A stretch of DNA of 30,775 nucleotides from Oribacterium sp. UBA4274 (GCA_002396005.1 DGVW01000102.1:1-30775); one strand, 5' to 3'. Shown: positions 16,191 to 24,397, counted from the stretch's first letter. Translations and numbers: made by a program. Notes: generated by a model not told the origin, from the sequence alone.

Positions 16191-16362
16191 CTTTGGCAAG
16201 ACCCTGGTTGTTCTTATGGGCTGTTTCAGATTTTTTCGACGCAAGCGTCCTTTAAATTGCTGTCCTCAGACTCCGAGCTGCTGCCTTCGGTGGAGTGGTT
16301 TTATGTCCTTTGAGTAGTTATATTACCCGATAAACCGCATATCTCGATATAAGTATTGCTTT

Positions 16363-17427
16363 TTATTTCCTACGGGCGGTAACATTGACCCACTCGCCCT
16401 GATGGTTTATCTCAAGGATTTCCCATATATCATCGTGAGCCTTAAAGGCATCCACAACCTCCTGCTCTCTTTCATTGAGGATTCCTGATGTTATAAACAG
16501 ACCGTCCTTCTTGAGAAGCGGACCAACCTCTCCTGTGAGAAGTACGATTACAGGCGCGAGGATATTGGCAACAACGATATCATACTTCGCAAGCCCCATG
16601 CGTGACTTGACAGCGTCATCACCGATGACATTACCCACTACCATATCAAAGCTATCTGCCGGAAGGTCGTTTGCTTTCAGATTGTCACGAACTGCAGGTA
16701 CAGCCTCTTCGTCAAGATCAGTTCCATAGATATGACCTGCCCCAAGTTTAAGAGCAGTAATTCCGAGAATGCCTGATCCTGTACCGATATCGGCAACCTC
16801 CGAACCCTTCTGCATGTACTTCTGAAGCTGGCGGATGCAGAGCTGAGTAGTCTCATGCATACCTGTTCCAAATGCAGTTCCCGGATCAATTTCAATGAGG
16901 AGCTTATCCTCATCCCCCTCAGGCACTTCTTCCCATGTCGGTTTGATAAGGATATCTCCCACAGTAAATGGATGGAAGAAGGTCTTCCAGTTGTTGATCC
17001 AGTCTTTGTCTTCTGTCTCAGAAGTTTCGATAGTGCCTTCACCGATGTCACAATATTTTCTCATATCATCGAGAGTTTCCTGAACCTCCTCCAGAAGCTT
17101 TTTAAGTTCTGCAGGTGTGTAAACATTGGAAGTATTAGGCATGTAGCTTGCATCAACAGATGGATCCTCCATATACTTTTTAGCCTTTTCAATTCTGTCC
17201 TGCTTATCCTCCGGAGAGAGAACCTCCACATAGAAGCTGACATCCGCCTTGCCGTCATCAGGCCCGATATCAGGAAGGATGTCGATAAACATACCCTTGG
17301 TGTCATCCTCTGAAAGAGGTATCTTGTCTTCTATCTGAACTCCGTCCAATCCCAGATCTGCGAGATTGGCGCTGAGAATGTCTTCAGCCTCTGTTGTCGT
17401 ATGAATTGTATATTTTTTCCAAACCAT
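16363..17427 (-). CDS. prmA: Ribosomal protein L11 methyltransferase PrmA
   Basis: SAM-dependent enzyme that trimethylates lysines and the N-terminus of ribosomal protein L11. The start MVWKKYTIHTTTEAEDILSANL at 17427 matches the family and has AGAAAGGG upstream; the frame stays open 11 codons further, but those lack support. A family-typical N-terminal substrate-binding domain is followed by the SAM motif VADIGTGSGILGITALKLG and VANILAPVI, the NIL-type catalytic-region motif. At 354 residues it is longer than E. coli PrmA; the extra length is a charged helical segment around 80-130, usual in Lachnospiraceae. It follows the cysteine desulfurase stop by 34 bases. Confidence 0.94.
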   Translation of the reverse strand: MVWKKYTIHTTTEAEDILSANLADLGLDGVQIEDKIPLSEDDTKGMFIDILPDIGPDDGKADVSFYVEVLSPEDKQDRIEKAKKYMEDPSVDASYMPNTSNVYTPAELKKLLEEVQETLDDMRKYCDIGEGTIETSETEDKDWINNWKTFFHPFTVGDILIKPTWEEVPEGDEDKLLIEIDPGTAFGTGMHETTQLCIRQLQKYMQKGSEVADIGTGSGILGITALKLGAGHIYGTDLDEEAVPAVRDNLKANDLPADSFDMVVGNVIGDDAVKSRMGLAKYDIVVANILAPVIVLLTGEVGPLLKKDGLFITSGILNEREQEVVDAFKAHDDIWEILEINHQGEWVNVTARRK

Positions 17428-17461
17428 CGTATAAACCCTTTCTAAAAATGAATCAGGCAAA

Positions 17462-18619
17462 TCAGAATCTCGTAAATCTGCTGAGAACAGGTATCAGTTC
17501 CTTAAGTGCATCCATGCAGATGTCAACTTCTTCCTTTTCGTTGAACATTCCAAAGGAGAATCTGATAGTAGAATCCAAAAGCTCAGGTTTTACACCGATA
17601 GCCTTGAGAGTTCCTGAAATACCCGGATGATTGGAGGAACATGCGGACCCTGAACTAACATAAATACCCTTTTCCTCAAGAGCATGAAGCAGAACTTCAG
17701 CTCTGACCTTTGCAAAGGATACCGAAACTATATTAGGTGCTGATGCATCTCCTTTTTCAGAATTCACTGTAGCACCATCTATCTTCTGTACTTCATCTAT
17801 GAAGTAATCCTTGATGTCCTGTATCTTCTTTATCTTTTCATCATGATCTGTATATGCAAGCTCTGCAGCAAGACCCATTCCTGCTATACCGGGAACATTG
17901 TGTGTTCCTGAGCGCATGTCCTCCTGCTGACCACCACCATAGATGAGAGGTCTGAGATTGATATTTTCATCTACATAGAGGAAACCAACGCCCTTTGGTC
18001 CGTGAATCTTATGTCCTGACACAGACATCATGTCGATATTCTGTTTCTTCGGACGGATAGTAAGCTTTCCGTAAGACTGGATAGCATCTGTATGGAACCA
18101 TGTGTTCGGATTACACATCTTAACTATCCTGCCTATCTCCTCAACCGGCTCTATGGCACCAACCTCGTTGTTTACATGCATAACAGATACCAGAATCGTA
18201 TCAGGTCGTATAGCAGCCCGAAGATCCTCAAGATTTATATGTCCCTTACTGTCCACAGGAAGGTAGGTTATCTCATACCCAAGTTCTGCCAATGTATCCA
18301 GCGGTTTGTAAATAGCTGCATGCTCCACCTGTGATGAGATGATATGCTTTCCCTGCTTTCGCTTAGCAAGCGCTGTTCCAAAGATAACTGTATTGTTGGA
18401 TTCCGTTCCGCCTGAAGTGAAGTAAATTTCTTTCGGCTTAACCTTGAGTGTTGCAGCTACCTGCTCTCTGGCGGTCCTGAAATACTTTTCGGCATCAAAT
18501 CCCTTTATATGTTTTGAAGAAGGATTTCCATAGTCCTCTTCCATAGTCTTTTTCATAAGCTCAACAACCTCAGGATATACCCTTGTGGTGGCTGAATTGT
18601 CAAAATAAATCTCTCTCAT
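17462..18619 (-). CDS. Cysteine desulfurase, NifS/IscS type
   Basis: PLP enzyme of 385 residues that removes sulfur from cysteine and hands it on as a persulfide. MREIYFDNSATTRVYPEV is the usual start; EHAAIYKPL, SVMHVNNEVGAIEP, and SVSGHKIHGPKG with the PLP lysine follow. The catalytic loop is SSGSACSSNHPG, so the persulfide cysteine is present in a short-loop (class I-like) setting. In Clostridia such genes often sit beside thiI; here thiI faces it from the opposite strand beyond prmA, making it the likely sulfur donor for ThiI. An AGGAG site lies just before the ATG. Confidence 0.95.
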   Translation of the reverse strand: MREIYFDNSATTRVYPEVVELMKKTMEEDYGNPSSKHIKGFDAEKYFRTAREQVAATLKVKPKEIYFTSGGTESNNTVIFGTALAKRKQGKHIISSQVEHAAIYKPLDTLAELGYEITYLPVDSKGHINLEDLRAAIRPDTILVSVMHVNNEVGAIEPVEEIGRIVKMCNPNTWFHTDAIQSYGKLTIRPKKQNIDMMSVSGHKIHGPKGVGFLYVDENINLRPLIYGGGQQEDMRSGTHNVPGIAGMGLAAELAYTDHDEKIKKIQDIKDYFIDEVQKIDGATVNSEKGDASAPNIVSVSFAKVRAEVLLHALEEKGIYVSSGSACSSNHPGISGTLKAIGVKPELLDSTIRFSFGMFNEKEEVDICMDALKELIPVLSRFTRF

Positions 18620-18844
18620 AAGCTCCTATAATAATCTATATGATGAATTAGTTTGTTACTTATTGCTTTTTATAAAACGGCAATCCTTGTTGGAAAATAA
18701 CTTGTATCTTTTTTCAATGACGCTTTCCGACAACCGATTTATGTTTTTTATCAGTGGTTTCTGTATATATAAACGCCTCATAAACCAACGGTAGAACTAA
18801 CAGAAACTATTTTATCAGTAGTATCTGCTATATCTATTTCAGCT

Positions 18845-19684
18845 TCACTCAACACCGCCATCTGAGGCCTTGGCCTCCAGCATCAGCATCAGAACGCTGA
18901 GGCTCGTTATTGCCGCTGTTTCCGTTCTCAGAATACGCTTTCCAAGGGTTATAGGCTCTATACCATAGTTTAAAGCATCTTCTATCTCTTCATCGGAAAA
19001 TCCACCCTCAGGACCTATAAAAACTGCTATCTTTCCATGCTCCGGGAGTTTACCAAGTTCCTCCATAGTGTGCTTGATACTTTTGGCATTTTCATACGGG
19101 ATGAGCTTTAGATCAAAGTCCCTGACATACTCCATGGCATCTTTCCACTTCATGACAGGATGGATTTCCGGTATGATAGAACGCTTTGACTGCTTGGCTG
19201 CAGCTTCTGCAATCGCCTGCCAGCGATCGACTTTCTTCTGTGCTCTCTTATCATCAAGTTTTATGACTGTATTTTTGGAGTCAAGTGGTATCACCGAGTG
19301 TGCTCCGAGTTCAACAGCCTTTTGAATGATAAGTTCCATTTTATCTTGCTTAGGCAGACCCTGAAACAGATAAATCTCTGCAGGAAGTTCATGTATCTCT
19401 TCTACAAAATTGATATGAAGGATAACTTCCGGTTCTGAAATATCCCTTATGTCAGAAATATTGGCACCTCGACCGGTCCCCATAGCAGTTTCTTTTATCC
19501 ATTCTTCATCATGTATCTCAGTCACATCGCACTCGTAATCAGTGCCCTCGCCATCTGAGATCAGTATCTTCTCACCGACTCTTACACGAAGTACATTTTT
19601 CAAATGGTTATAATTGTCACCTGTAAGATGAACTTCACGTGTATCAGTATCTATATCAGATTTGTTCACAAAAAAATGATGCAT
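18845..19684 (-). CDS. rsmE: 16S rRNA m3U1498 methyltransferase RsmE
   Basis: SPOUT-fold methyltransferase for uridine 1498 of 16S rRNA. The 279-residue protein has the N-terminal PUA-like part (MHHFFVNKS ... HLKNVLRVRVGEKILISDG), KQDKMELIIQKAVELGAHSVIPL, KRSIIPEI, and the SAM-binding trefoil knot IAVFIGPEGGFSDEEI ... LGKRILRTETAAI. It is slightly longer than usual because of an insert near residues 70-95. The usual prmA-rsmE adjacency is changed: the cysteine desulfurase gene lies between them. A clear promoter is found upstream at 19823-19850. Confidence 0.95.
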   Translation of the reverse strand: MHHFFVNKSDIDTDTREVHLTGDNYNHLKNVLRVRVGEKILISDGEGTDYECDVTEIHDEEWIKETAMGTGRGANISDIRDISEPEVILHINFVEEIHELPAEIYLFQGLPKQDKMELIIQKAVELGAHSVIPLDSKNTVIKLDDKRAQKKVDRWQAIAEAAAKQSKRSIIPEIHPVMKWKDAMEYVRDFDLKLIPYENAKSIKHTMEELGKLPEHGKIAVFIGPEGGFSDEEIEDALNYGIEPITLGKRILRTETAAITSLSVLMLMLEAKASDGGVE

Positions 19685-19822
19685 AAACCTCGTTTCCCTT
19701 TACCACCAATTCTGAATTTTCTTCTCTATCATCCTTAACATAAATCCATACAGGAACGACAAAAAACAGCTTCAGTTTGACATAAAAAAGCACAGTTAAA
19801 CTTCAATTATAAAATCCACGCT

Positions 19823-19850
19823 ATTATAACAGCAAATATCTAAAAGTAAA
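19823..19850 (-). promoter_or_regulatory. Sigma-A promoter for rsmE-cysteine desulfurase-prmA
   Basis: On the minus strand TTTACT (19850-19845) is followed after 16 bases by a perfect TATAAT (19828-19823). It lies between the dnaJ terminator and the rsmE start, leaving a leader of roughly 130 bases. Confidence 0.72.
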
Positions 19851-19851
19851 A

Positions 19852-19902
19852 CTCTGTGATATAAAAATGCCTGACTCTCTGTGATATAAAAAGAACCTGA
19901 CT
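19852..19902. repeat. Two tandem copies of a 25-base unit next to the dnaJ terminator
   Basis: The unit CTCTGTGATATAAAAA followed by CCTGACT occurs at 19852-19876 and again from 19877, with a TG-to-GAA change between copies. The second copy supplies the left arm of the dnaJ terminator, and the first contains a decayed version of that arm. This looks like a small tandem duplication of terminator sequence. Confidence 0.7.
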
Positions 19903-19922
19903 CTCTTCGAATCAGGTTCTTT
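19890..19922 (-). terminator. Intrinsic terminator after dnaJ
   Basis: AAAGAACCTGA and TCAGGTTCTTT (19890-19900 with 19912-19922) form an 11-pair stem with an 11-base loop. Read on the minus strand the stem is followed by TTTATATC, giving a U-rich end. It lies six bases after the dnaJ stop. Confidence 0.88.
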
Positions 19923-19928
19923 GACCAA

Positions 19929-21056
19929 TCAAATTTCTACTGTCTCACCGCAGGCCTCAGCGTAAGCCTTGAGAGCCTCCTTCTGCTTTTTGTTAAGAGT
20001 AGAAGGGATATTAACTACGATAGTAACATACTGGTCACCACGTACATTCGGATTGTTAAGGCTTGGTACACCCTTGCCACGAAGTCTTGTCTTGGTGTCA
20101 GACTGTGTTCCAGGCTTGATCTGAAGTTCAACATTGCCGTCTACTGTACGGATGATCTTCTTTCCGCCCAAAGCCGCTGTAGCAAAGCTGATTTCCTCTG
20201 TGGAGTAAATGTTTACACCCTGACGTTTAAAGAACGGATGCTGTGATACTGCGATATCTACAAGCAAATCTCCTCTAGGACCACCATTCTGTCCCGGATC
20301 TCCGCCGCCTGAACGACGAAGTGTCTGTCCGTCATCGATACCTGCCGGAATAGTGATTTCGATGTTCTTCTGAGTTGTGATATAACCCTCTCCGTGACAG
20401 TCAGCGCACTTCTCCTTGACGATCTTACCACTTCCCTGGCATTCAGGACATGTAGTAACCTGCTGGATAGTACCAAACATACTCTGGCGTGTGACTACTA
20501 CCTGTCCGCGTCCATTACATCTTGTACATGTCACAGGCTCAGTTCCAGGCTTGGCACCTGAGCCCTTACAGGTTTTACACTCATCCTTATAACGGATTTT
20601 GACCGTTTTCTTACATCCCTTGATAGCTTCATCAAATGTGATACGTACTCCGGTGCGGATAGACTGTCCGCGGGTAGCCTGATTAGCTGCTCCGCCATAT
20701 GAAGAGAATCCTCCTCTGCTTCCGCCGCCGAATCCAAAGATATCTCCGAATATATCTGAGAAATCCATGCCGCCGAAATCGAAACCGCCGAAACCACTGC
20801 TCTGACCAGCCGCTGAATTTGGATCAAAGGCTGCATGACCATATGTATCGTAAGCTTTACGCTTCTGCTCATCTGAAAGAACTGCGTAAGCTTCATTGGC
20901 CTCACGGAACTTTTCAGCAGCAGCATTATCACCCGGATTTGCATCCGGATGGTACTTCTTGGCAAGCTTACGGAAAGCTCTCTTGATTGTTGCATCATCG
21001 GCGTTCTTATCTACACCGAGGACCTCATAATAATCTCGCTTCTGTTCTGCCATCAT
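19929..21056 (-). CDS. dnaJ: Co-chaperone DnaJ
   Basis: Hsp40 that delivers substrates to DnaK and stimulates its ATPase. In 375 residues the order is: J domain with HPD at 36-38 in KKYHPDANPG; Gly/Phe-rich region FGGFDFGGMDF; zinc domain with four CxxCxGxG repeats (CKTCKGSG, CTRCNGRG, CPECQGSG, CADCHGEG); and the C-terminal substrate-binding domains. Two adjacent ATG codons follow TTAGGAG, and the second (21053, MAEQKRDYYEVLG) is better spaced. It lies 192 bases after dnaK with its own promoter and a leader hairpin, so expression need not depend on dnaK. Confidence 0.97.
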   Translation of the reverse strand: MMAEQKRDYYEVLGVDKNADDATIKRAFRKLAKKYHPDANPGDNAAAEKFREANEAYAVLSDEQKRKAYDTYGHAAFDPNSAAGQSSGFGGFDFGGMDFSDIFGDIFGFGGGSRGGFSSYGGAANQATRGQSIRTGVRITFDEAIKGCKKTVKIRYKDECKTCKGSGAKPGTEPVTCTRCNGRGQVVVTRQSMFGTIQQVTTCPECQGSGKIVKEKCADCHGEGYITTQKNIEITIPAGIDDGQTLRRSGGGDPGQNGGPRGDLLVDIAVSQHPFFKRQGVNIYSTEEISFATAALGGKKIIRTVDGNVELQIKPGTQSDTKTRLRGKGVPSLNNPNVRGDQYVTIVVNIPSTLNKKQKEALKAYAEACGETVEI

Positions 21057-21111
21057 TAACTCCTAATAACACCTCACCAGATGCAAGGTGCTTTCTATAA
21101 TCGACATATTG

Positions 21112-21134
21112 CCCCCGGTGCAAAGCACCGGAGG
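21112..21134 (-). promoter_or_regulatory. Strong hairpin in the dnaJ leader
   Basis: Read on the minus strand, CCTCCGGTGC and GCACCGGGGG pair over ten positions with one G-U pair and loop TTT (21134-21125 with 21121-21112). It begins a few bases after the candidate dnaJ promoter. No T-run follows, so it is not a standard terminator. A second weak CACCT/AGGTG stem lies at 21070-21090, near the ribosome site. Possible roles are mRNA stability or heat-sensitive folding; neither is shown. Confidence 0.5.
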
Positions 21135-21141
21135 CGAAAGA

Positions 21142-21170
21142 ATAATAACCTACAACATCTTCAATGTAAA
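21142..21170 (-). promoter_or_regulatory. Candidate sigma-A promoter for dnaJ
   Basis: On the minus strand TTTACA (21170-21165) and TATTAT (21147-21142) are separated by 17 bases, in the dnaK-dnaJ gap about 85 bases before the dnaJ start. No CIRCE inverted repeat accompanies it. Confidence 0.6.
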
Positions 21171-21248
21171 GCCCCCAAGCCTGTAATCTTTGTTTCAAAA
21201 ACCAATCAATTCTGAAACACGGGACCTGTATTAAGATGTGTTATTCAA

Positions 21249-23201
21249 TTAAACTTCCTTGAAGTCACCGTCTACAACGTTGTCATCTGAACCTGATGAC
21301 TGCTGTGCGCCCTGTGAAGCATCACCCTGTGCACCTGCGGCACCGGCTGCTCCCTGAGCTGCCTGAGCCTGCTCATAAACCTTTGAGAAAAGAGCCTGTG
21401 ATGACTTCATAAGTGTTTCCTGAGCAGCCTTGATCTTCTCTGCGCCATCCTTTGTGATGGACTCAAGAGGGTTAGCTGCGAGAACATCCTCGAGAGCCTT
21501 AAGATCAGCCTCAACCTGAGCCTTATCTGTTCCTGAAATCTTGTCTCCAACATCCTCAAGTGCCTTCTTGGTCTGGAATACGATAGAGTCAGCACCGTTT
21601 CTTGTCTCGATAGCTTCCTTCTTTTCCTTATCAGCTGCCTCATACTGAGCAGCCTCCTTAACAGCCTTATCGATATCCTCCTTGCTCATATTAGAGCCGG
21701 ATGTGATAGTGATGTGCTGCTCCTTACCTGTTCCCTGATCCTTGGCAGAAACATTAACGATACCGTTTGCATCGATATCGAATGTTACCTCGATCTTAGG
21801 AGTTCCACGTCTTGCAGGAAGGATACCGTCAAGTCTGAACTGTCCAAGAGTCTTGTTGTCACGTGCGAACTCACGCTCACCCTGTACTACATGAATATCT
21901 ACTGCTGTCTGATTATCCTCTGCAGTTGAGAATACCTGAGACTGTCTTGTAGGGATAGTTGTGTTTCTCTTGATAAGAGGTGTAGCAACACCGCCGAGAG
22001 TCTCGATGGAAAGTGTAAGCGGTGTAACATCAAGAAGAAGGACATCACCTGCACCGGCATCACCTGCAAGCTTACCACCCTGGATAGCTGCACCAATGGC
22101 AACACACTCATCAGGGTTAAGAGACTTGTTAGGCTCCTTGCCTGTAAGCTGCTTAACCTTATCCTGAGCAACAGGCATACGTGTTGAACCACCTACGAGA
22201 AGAACCTTATCGATCTCACCGGCTGTGAATCCTGCATCACGAAGAGCATTTGTTACAGGAACCGCTGTTCTCTCTGTAAGATCAGATGTAAGCTCCTCAA
22301 ACTTAGCTCTTGTGAGAGTCATATCAAGATGCTTAGGACCCTCAGCAGTAGCTGTGATGAATGGAAGGTTGATATCTGTTGTTGTTGAAGCAGAAAGCTC
22401 CTTCTTGGCCTTCTCTGCTGCTTCCTTAAGTCTCTGAAGAGCCATGTTGTCCTTGCTGAGATCTACACCCTCAGTCTTTTTGAACTCCTCAACCATCCAG
22501 TTCTGGATACGTGCATCGTAGTCATCACCACCAAGACGTGTATCACCATTTGTTGAAAGAACCTCGATAACACCATCTCCGATATCGATGATAGATACAT
22601 CAAATGTTCCACCACCAAGGTCATAAACCATAACCTTCTGCTCATTACCCTCATCAAGGCCATAAGCAAGAGCTGCAGCTGTAGGCTCATTGATGATACG
22701 CTTTACATCAAGACCTGCAATCTTACCGGCATCTTTTGTTGCCTGGCGCTGAGAGTCATTGAAGTAAGCAGGTACTGTAATAACAGCTTCTGTTACAGGC
22801 TCTCCAAGATAGTCTTCTGCAGTTTTCTTCATTTTCTGAAGAATAAAAGCAGAGATTTCCTGAGGTGAATACTGTTTTGTAGTTCCGGCCTCTTCTACTT
22901 CTACACGGCAGTCTGATCCGTTATCAATTACTTTATATGGAAGCTTTGTTGCTTCTCCCTGAAGTTCACTGAATCTGTGTCCGATAAGACGTTTTACAGA
23001 ATATACAGTGTTCTTAGGGTTTGTTACCATCTGGTTTTTAGCAGGAGCACCAACAATGCGGTCTCCTTTAGATGTGAAACCTACAATAGAAGGAGTTGTT
23101 CTTCCACCTTCTGCATTCTGAATTACAACCGGTTCACCGTTTTCCATTACGGCAACACAAGAGTTTGTTGTTCCCAAGTCAATACCAATGATCTTTCCCA
23201 T
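21249..23201 (-). CDS. dnaK: Chaperone DnaK, mosaic of two lineages
   Basis: Hsp70 chaperone of 650 residues, complete from MGKIIGIDLGTTNSCVAVME to DDNVVDGDFKEV. Phosphate loops (GIDLGTTNSC, YDLGGGTFDVSI), the adenosine motif VGGSTRMP and the linker DVLLLDVTPL are intact, so it should be active if real. The N-terminal part carries the roughly 23-residue insert of Gram-negative Hsp70s (about residues 72-96, HRFSELQGEATKLPYKVID), which Firmicutes DnaK lacks. From about residue 182 onward it is Lachnospiraceae-like, including GGKLAGDAGAGDVLLLDV and TLSIETLGGVATPLI. The gene therefore joins two lineages; see the junction entry. A GAGG site precedes the ATG. Confidence 0.96.
   Translation of the reverse strand: MGKIIGIDLGTTNSCVAVMENGEPVVIQNAEGGRTTPSIVGFTSKGDRIVGAPAKNQMVTNPKNTVYSVKRLIGHRFSELQGEATKLPYKVIDNGSDCRVEVEEAGTTKQYSPQEISAFILQKMKKTAEDYLGEPVTEAVITVPAYFNDSQRQATKDAGKIAGLDVKRIINEPTAAALAYGLDEGNEQKVMVYDLGGGTFDVSIIDIGDGVIEVLSTNGDTRLGGDDYDARIQNWMVEEFKKTEGVDLSKDNMALQRLKEAAEKAKKELSASTTTDINLPFITATAEGPKHLDMTLTRAKFEELTSDLTERTAVPVTNALRDAGFTAGEIDKVLLVGGSTRMPVAQDKVKQLTGKEPNKSLNPDECVAIGAAIQGGKLAGDAGAGDVLLLDVTPLTLSIETLGGVATPLIKRNTTIPTRQSQVFSTAEDNQTAVDIHVVQGEREFARDNKTLGQFRLDGILPARRGTPKIEVTFDIDANGIVNVSAKDQGTGKEQHITITSGSNMSKEDIDKAVKEAAQYEAADKEKKEAIETRNGADSIVFQTKKALEDVGDKISGTDKAQVEADLKALEDVLAANPLESITKDGAEKIKAAQETLMKSSQALFSKVYEQAQAAQGAAGAAGAQGDASQGAQQSSGSDDNVVDGDFKEV
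22659..22796. other. Inferred lineage junction inside dnaK
   Basis: Codons 136-181 encode the near-universal stretch from PVTEAVITVPAYFNDSQRQ to NEPTAAALAY. Upstream codons read as a Gram-negative, probably Treponema-like, DnaK; downstream codons read as Lachnospiraceae. The frame is kept. Everything beyond the junction (grpE onward) differs in composition from everything before it. Such a conserved stretch is where an assembler, or homologous recombination, would join two dnaK genes. The exact base cannot be set without comparison sequences. Confidence 0.75.
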
Positions 23202-23226
23202 TTTATTTACCTCGCTTTATACCTAT

Positions 23227-23293
23227 GTCATTGTCGGGCTTGACCCGACAATCTATTTTTTATTGAGATCCCCGGGTCAAGCCCGAGGATGAC
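23227..23293. repeat. Long imperfect inverted repeat between grpE and dnaK, spirochaete-type
   Basis: Two 28-base arms (23227-23254 and 23266-23293) are inverted copies with five differences, around the A+T-rich centre ATTTTTTATTG. The shared core is CGGGCTTGACCCG / CGGGTCAAGCCCG. The left arm also folds on itself (TTGTCGGG-CTTGA-CCCGACAA). It abuts the grpE stop codon. Repeats of the GTCAT...GGGCTTGACCC type are common dispersed intergenic elements in some Gram-negative bacteria, including, from memory, Treponema; I have not confirmed the host. It may dampen grpE-dnaK read-through. Confidence 0.8.
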
Positions 23294-23911
23294 TTATGCC
23301 TTCGGTACCTTAACCATTACCTTAGCATGTCTTATTACCTTATCCTTCAGTTTATATCCCTTAAGATATACCTGAGCCAGAGTTTCTTTCTTTGCTTTTT
23401 CGTCTTCCTGACGGCCGATTGCTTCGTGCTCTTCTGGATTAAACTCATCGCCTTCTTTTCCGTAGCTTACAAGACCATATTTATCTTCGAGCATCTTAAC
23501 AAGCGACTTGTTAATCATCTTAATGCCGTCTGCAATTGATTTTGCATCCTTTGCATCTTTTGCAGCATCAAGAGTACGGTCAAAGTTGTCCAGACTATCG
23601 AGCAAATCGCCCAAAAGAGATGCATTTGCATAAGCAACAGCTTCGTCTTTCTGCTGCATCATGCGCTTACGCCAGTTGTCGTTTTCGGCAGCCTTGTAAA
23701 GTGCCTGAGTCTTAAGATCTGCAATTTCTTTTTCAAGGGCAGCAATCTTTTCTTCGGGAGAAAGCTCCTTTTCTTCAGAAGCCTGATCCTGAGCCTGTGA
23801 GTCTGCAGCAGCTGCTGTATCTGCGCCTTCCTGGGTTTCTGAACCTGTCGAAGAGTCTGTTGCAGCGTCTACCTTTTCTTCTTCTTTAGTTTCGTTTTCT
23901 TTGTCTGACAT
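23294..23911 (-). CDS. grpE: Nucleotide exchange factor GrpE
   Basis: Releases ADP from DnaK. From the ATG at 23911 (MSDKENETKEEEK) it has 205 residues; the frame can be extended to a GTG at 23923, but the GAGAAG ribosome site overlaps that extension, so the ATG is preferred. An acidic Glu/Asp/Ala/Ser-rich N-terminus is followed by a long coiled coil (LSPEEKIAALEKEIADLKTQALYKAAENDNWRKRM) and the beta domain ending KGYKLKDKVIRHAKVMVKVPKA. It lies 92 bases upstream of dnaK, but no hrcA precedes it as would be normal in Lachnospiraceae; a lipoprotein gene does. Composition fits the A+T-rich side of the window. Confidence 0.95.
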   Translation of the reverse strand: MSDKENETKEEEKVDAATDSSTGSETQEGADTAAAADSQAQDQASEEKELSPEEKIAALEKEIADLKTQALYKAAENDNWRKRMMQQKDEAVAYANASLLGDLLDSLDNFDRTLDAAKDAKDAKSIADGIKMINKSLVKMLEDKYGLVSYGKEGDEFNPEEHEAIGRQEDEKAKKETLAQVYLKGYKLKDKVIRHAKVMVKVPKA

Positions 23912-23949
23912 TACACTTCTCACAAAGTAAAAAATTATTGTTATCTTTA

Positions 23950-23979
23950 AAATTAATAATTTAAGAGTGCAATCGTCAA
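23950..23979 (-). promoter_or_regulatory. Weak candidate promoter for grpE
   Basis: On the minus strand TTGACG (23979-23974) is followed after 17-18 bases by TTAATT or TAATTT near 23956-23950. A GCACTC half-site (23970-23965) resembling half of CIRCE lies just after the -35 box, but the inverted GAGTGC partner is absent. The region is very A+T-rich, so this is tentative. Confidence 0.3.
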
Positions 23980-24022
23980 CTAAATTTTGAGAATTTTACA
24001 GAATTTTTATAGATTTTTGAGG

Positions 24023-24379
24023 TTAATTAGACAGTCTTTCGCCAATACCCTTTAGAGTATTAAGAATACCATCGGTAGTTTTATATAATCCAAGCTTAGC
24101 CATTGCCAGAGTGATTCTTCCGGATATTATGTTGTAATCAGTTTCATCACTCTTAGACCATTTTCCGGACTGCTTGATTTTTACAACCCTTGCATCATAT
24201 TTGAGCATTTCTTTTTCAAAATATGCATACTGATTTGTTTCTTCGTTTTCTGCAGCCTCTTCAATTCTCTGGGCAAATTTTTCATAATCAGCAAGGAATT
24301 TATCACTTGAATCACAAGAAACAAGCAGCATTGAACACAAAAGCATTAATAATGTAAAAGCAAAAATCACTCTTTTCAT
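24023..24379 (-). CDS. Small predicted lipoprotein, unknown function
   Basis: 118 residues. KRVIFAFTLLMLLCSMLLVSC is a signal peptide ending in a lipobox-like LVSC, so Cys22 is the likely lipidated residue. The mature part is a short, charged, mostly helical domain (DKFLADYEKFAQRIEEAAENEE ... TDYNIISGRITLAMAKLGLYKT). I do not recognise the family. A GAGGA ribosome site precedes the ATG. It starts 18 bases after the TM2-domain gene, so it is the last gene of the Hsp70/SUMF1 operon, and it could place a partner at the membrane surface. Confidence 0.75.
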   Translation of the reverse strand: MKRVIFAFTLLMLLCSMLLVSCDSSDKFLADYEKFAQRIEEAAENEETNQYAYFEKEMLKYDARVVKIKQSGKWSKSDETDYNIISGRITLAMAKLGLYKTTDGILNTLKGIGERLSN

Positions 24380-24397
24380 ATCGGAAAGTCCTCAAAA

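Noticed and set aside
16238..16249. GACG/CGTC hairpin between thiI and prmA
   Set aside because: A four-pair stem without a T-run on the right side on either strand; not distinguishable from chance.
23912..24022. CIRCE heat-shock operator before grpE
   Set aside because: Only one GCACTC half-site is present; the inverted GAGTGC partner nine bases away is missing.
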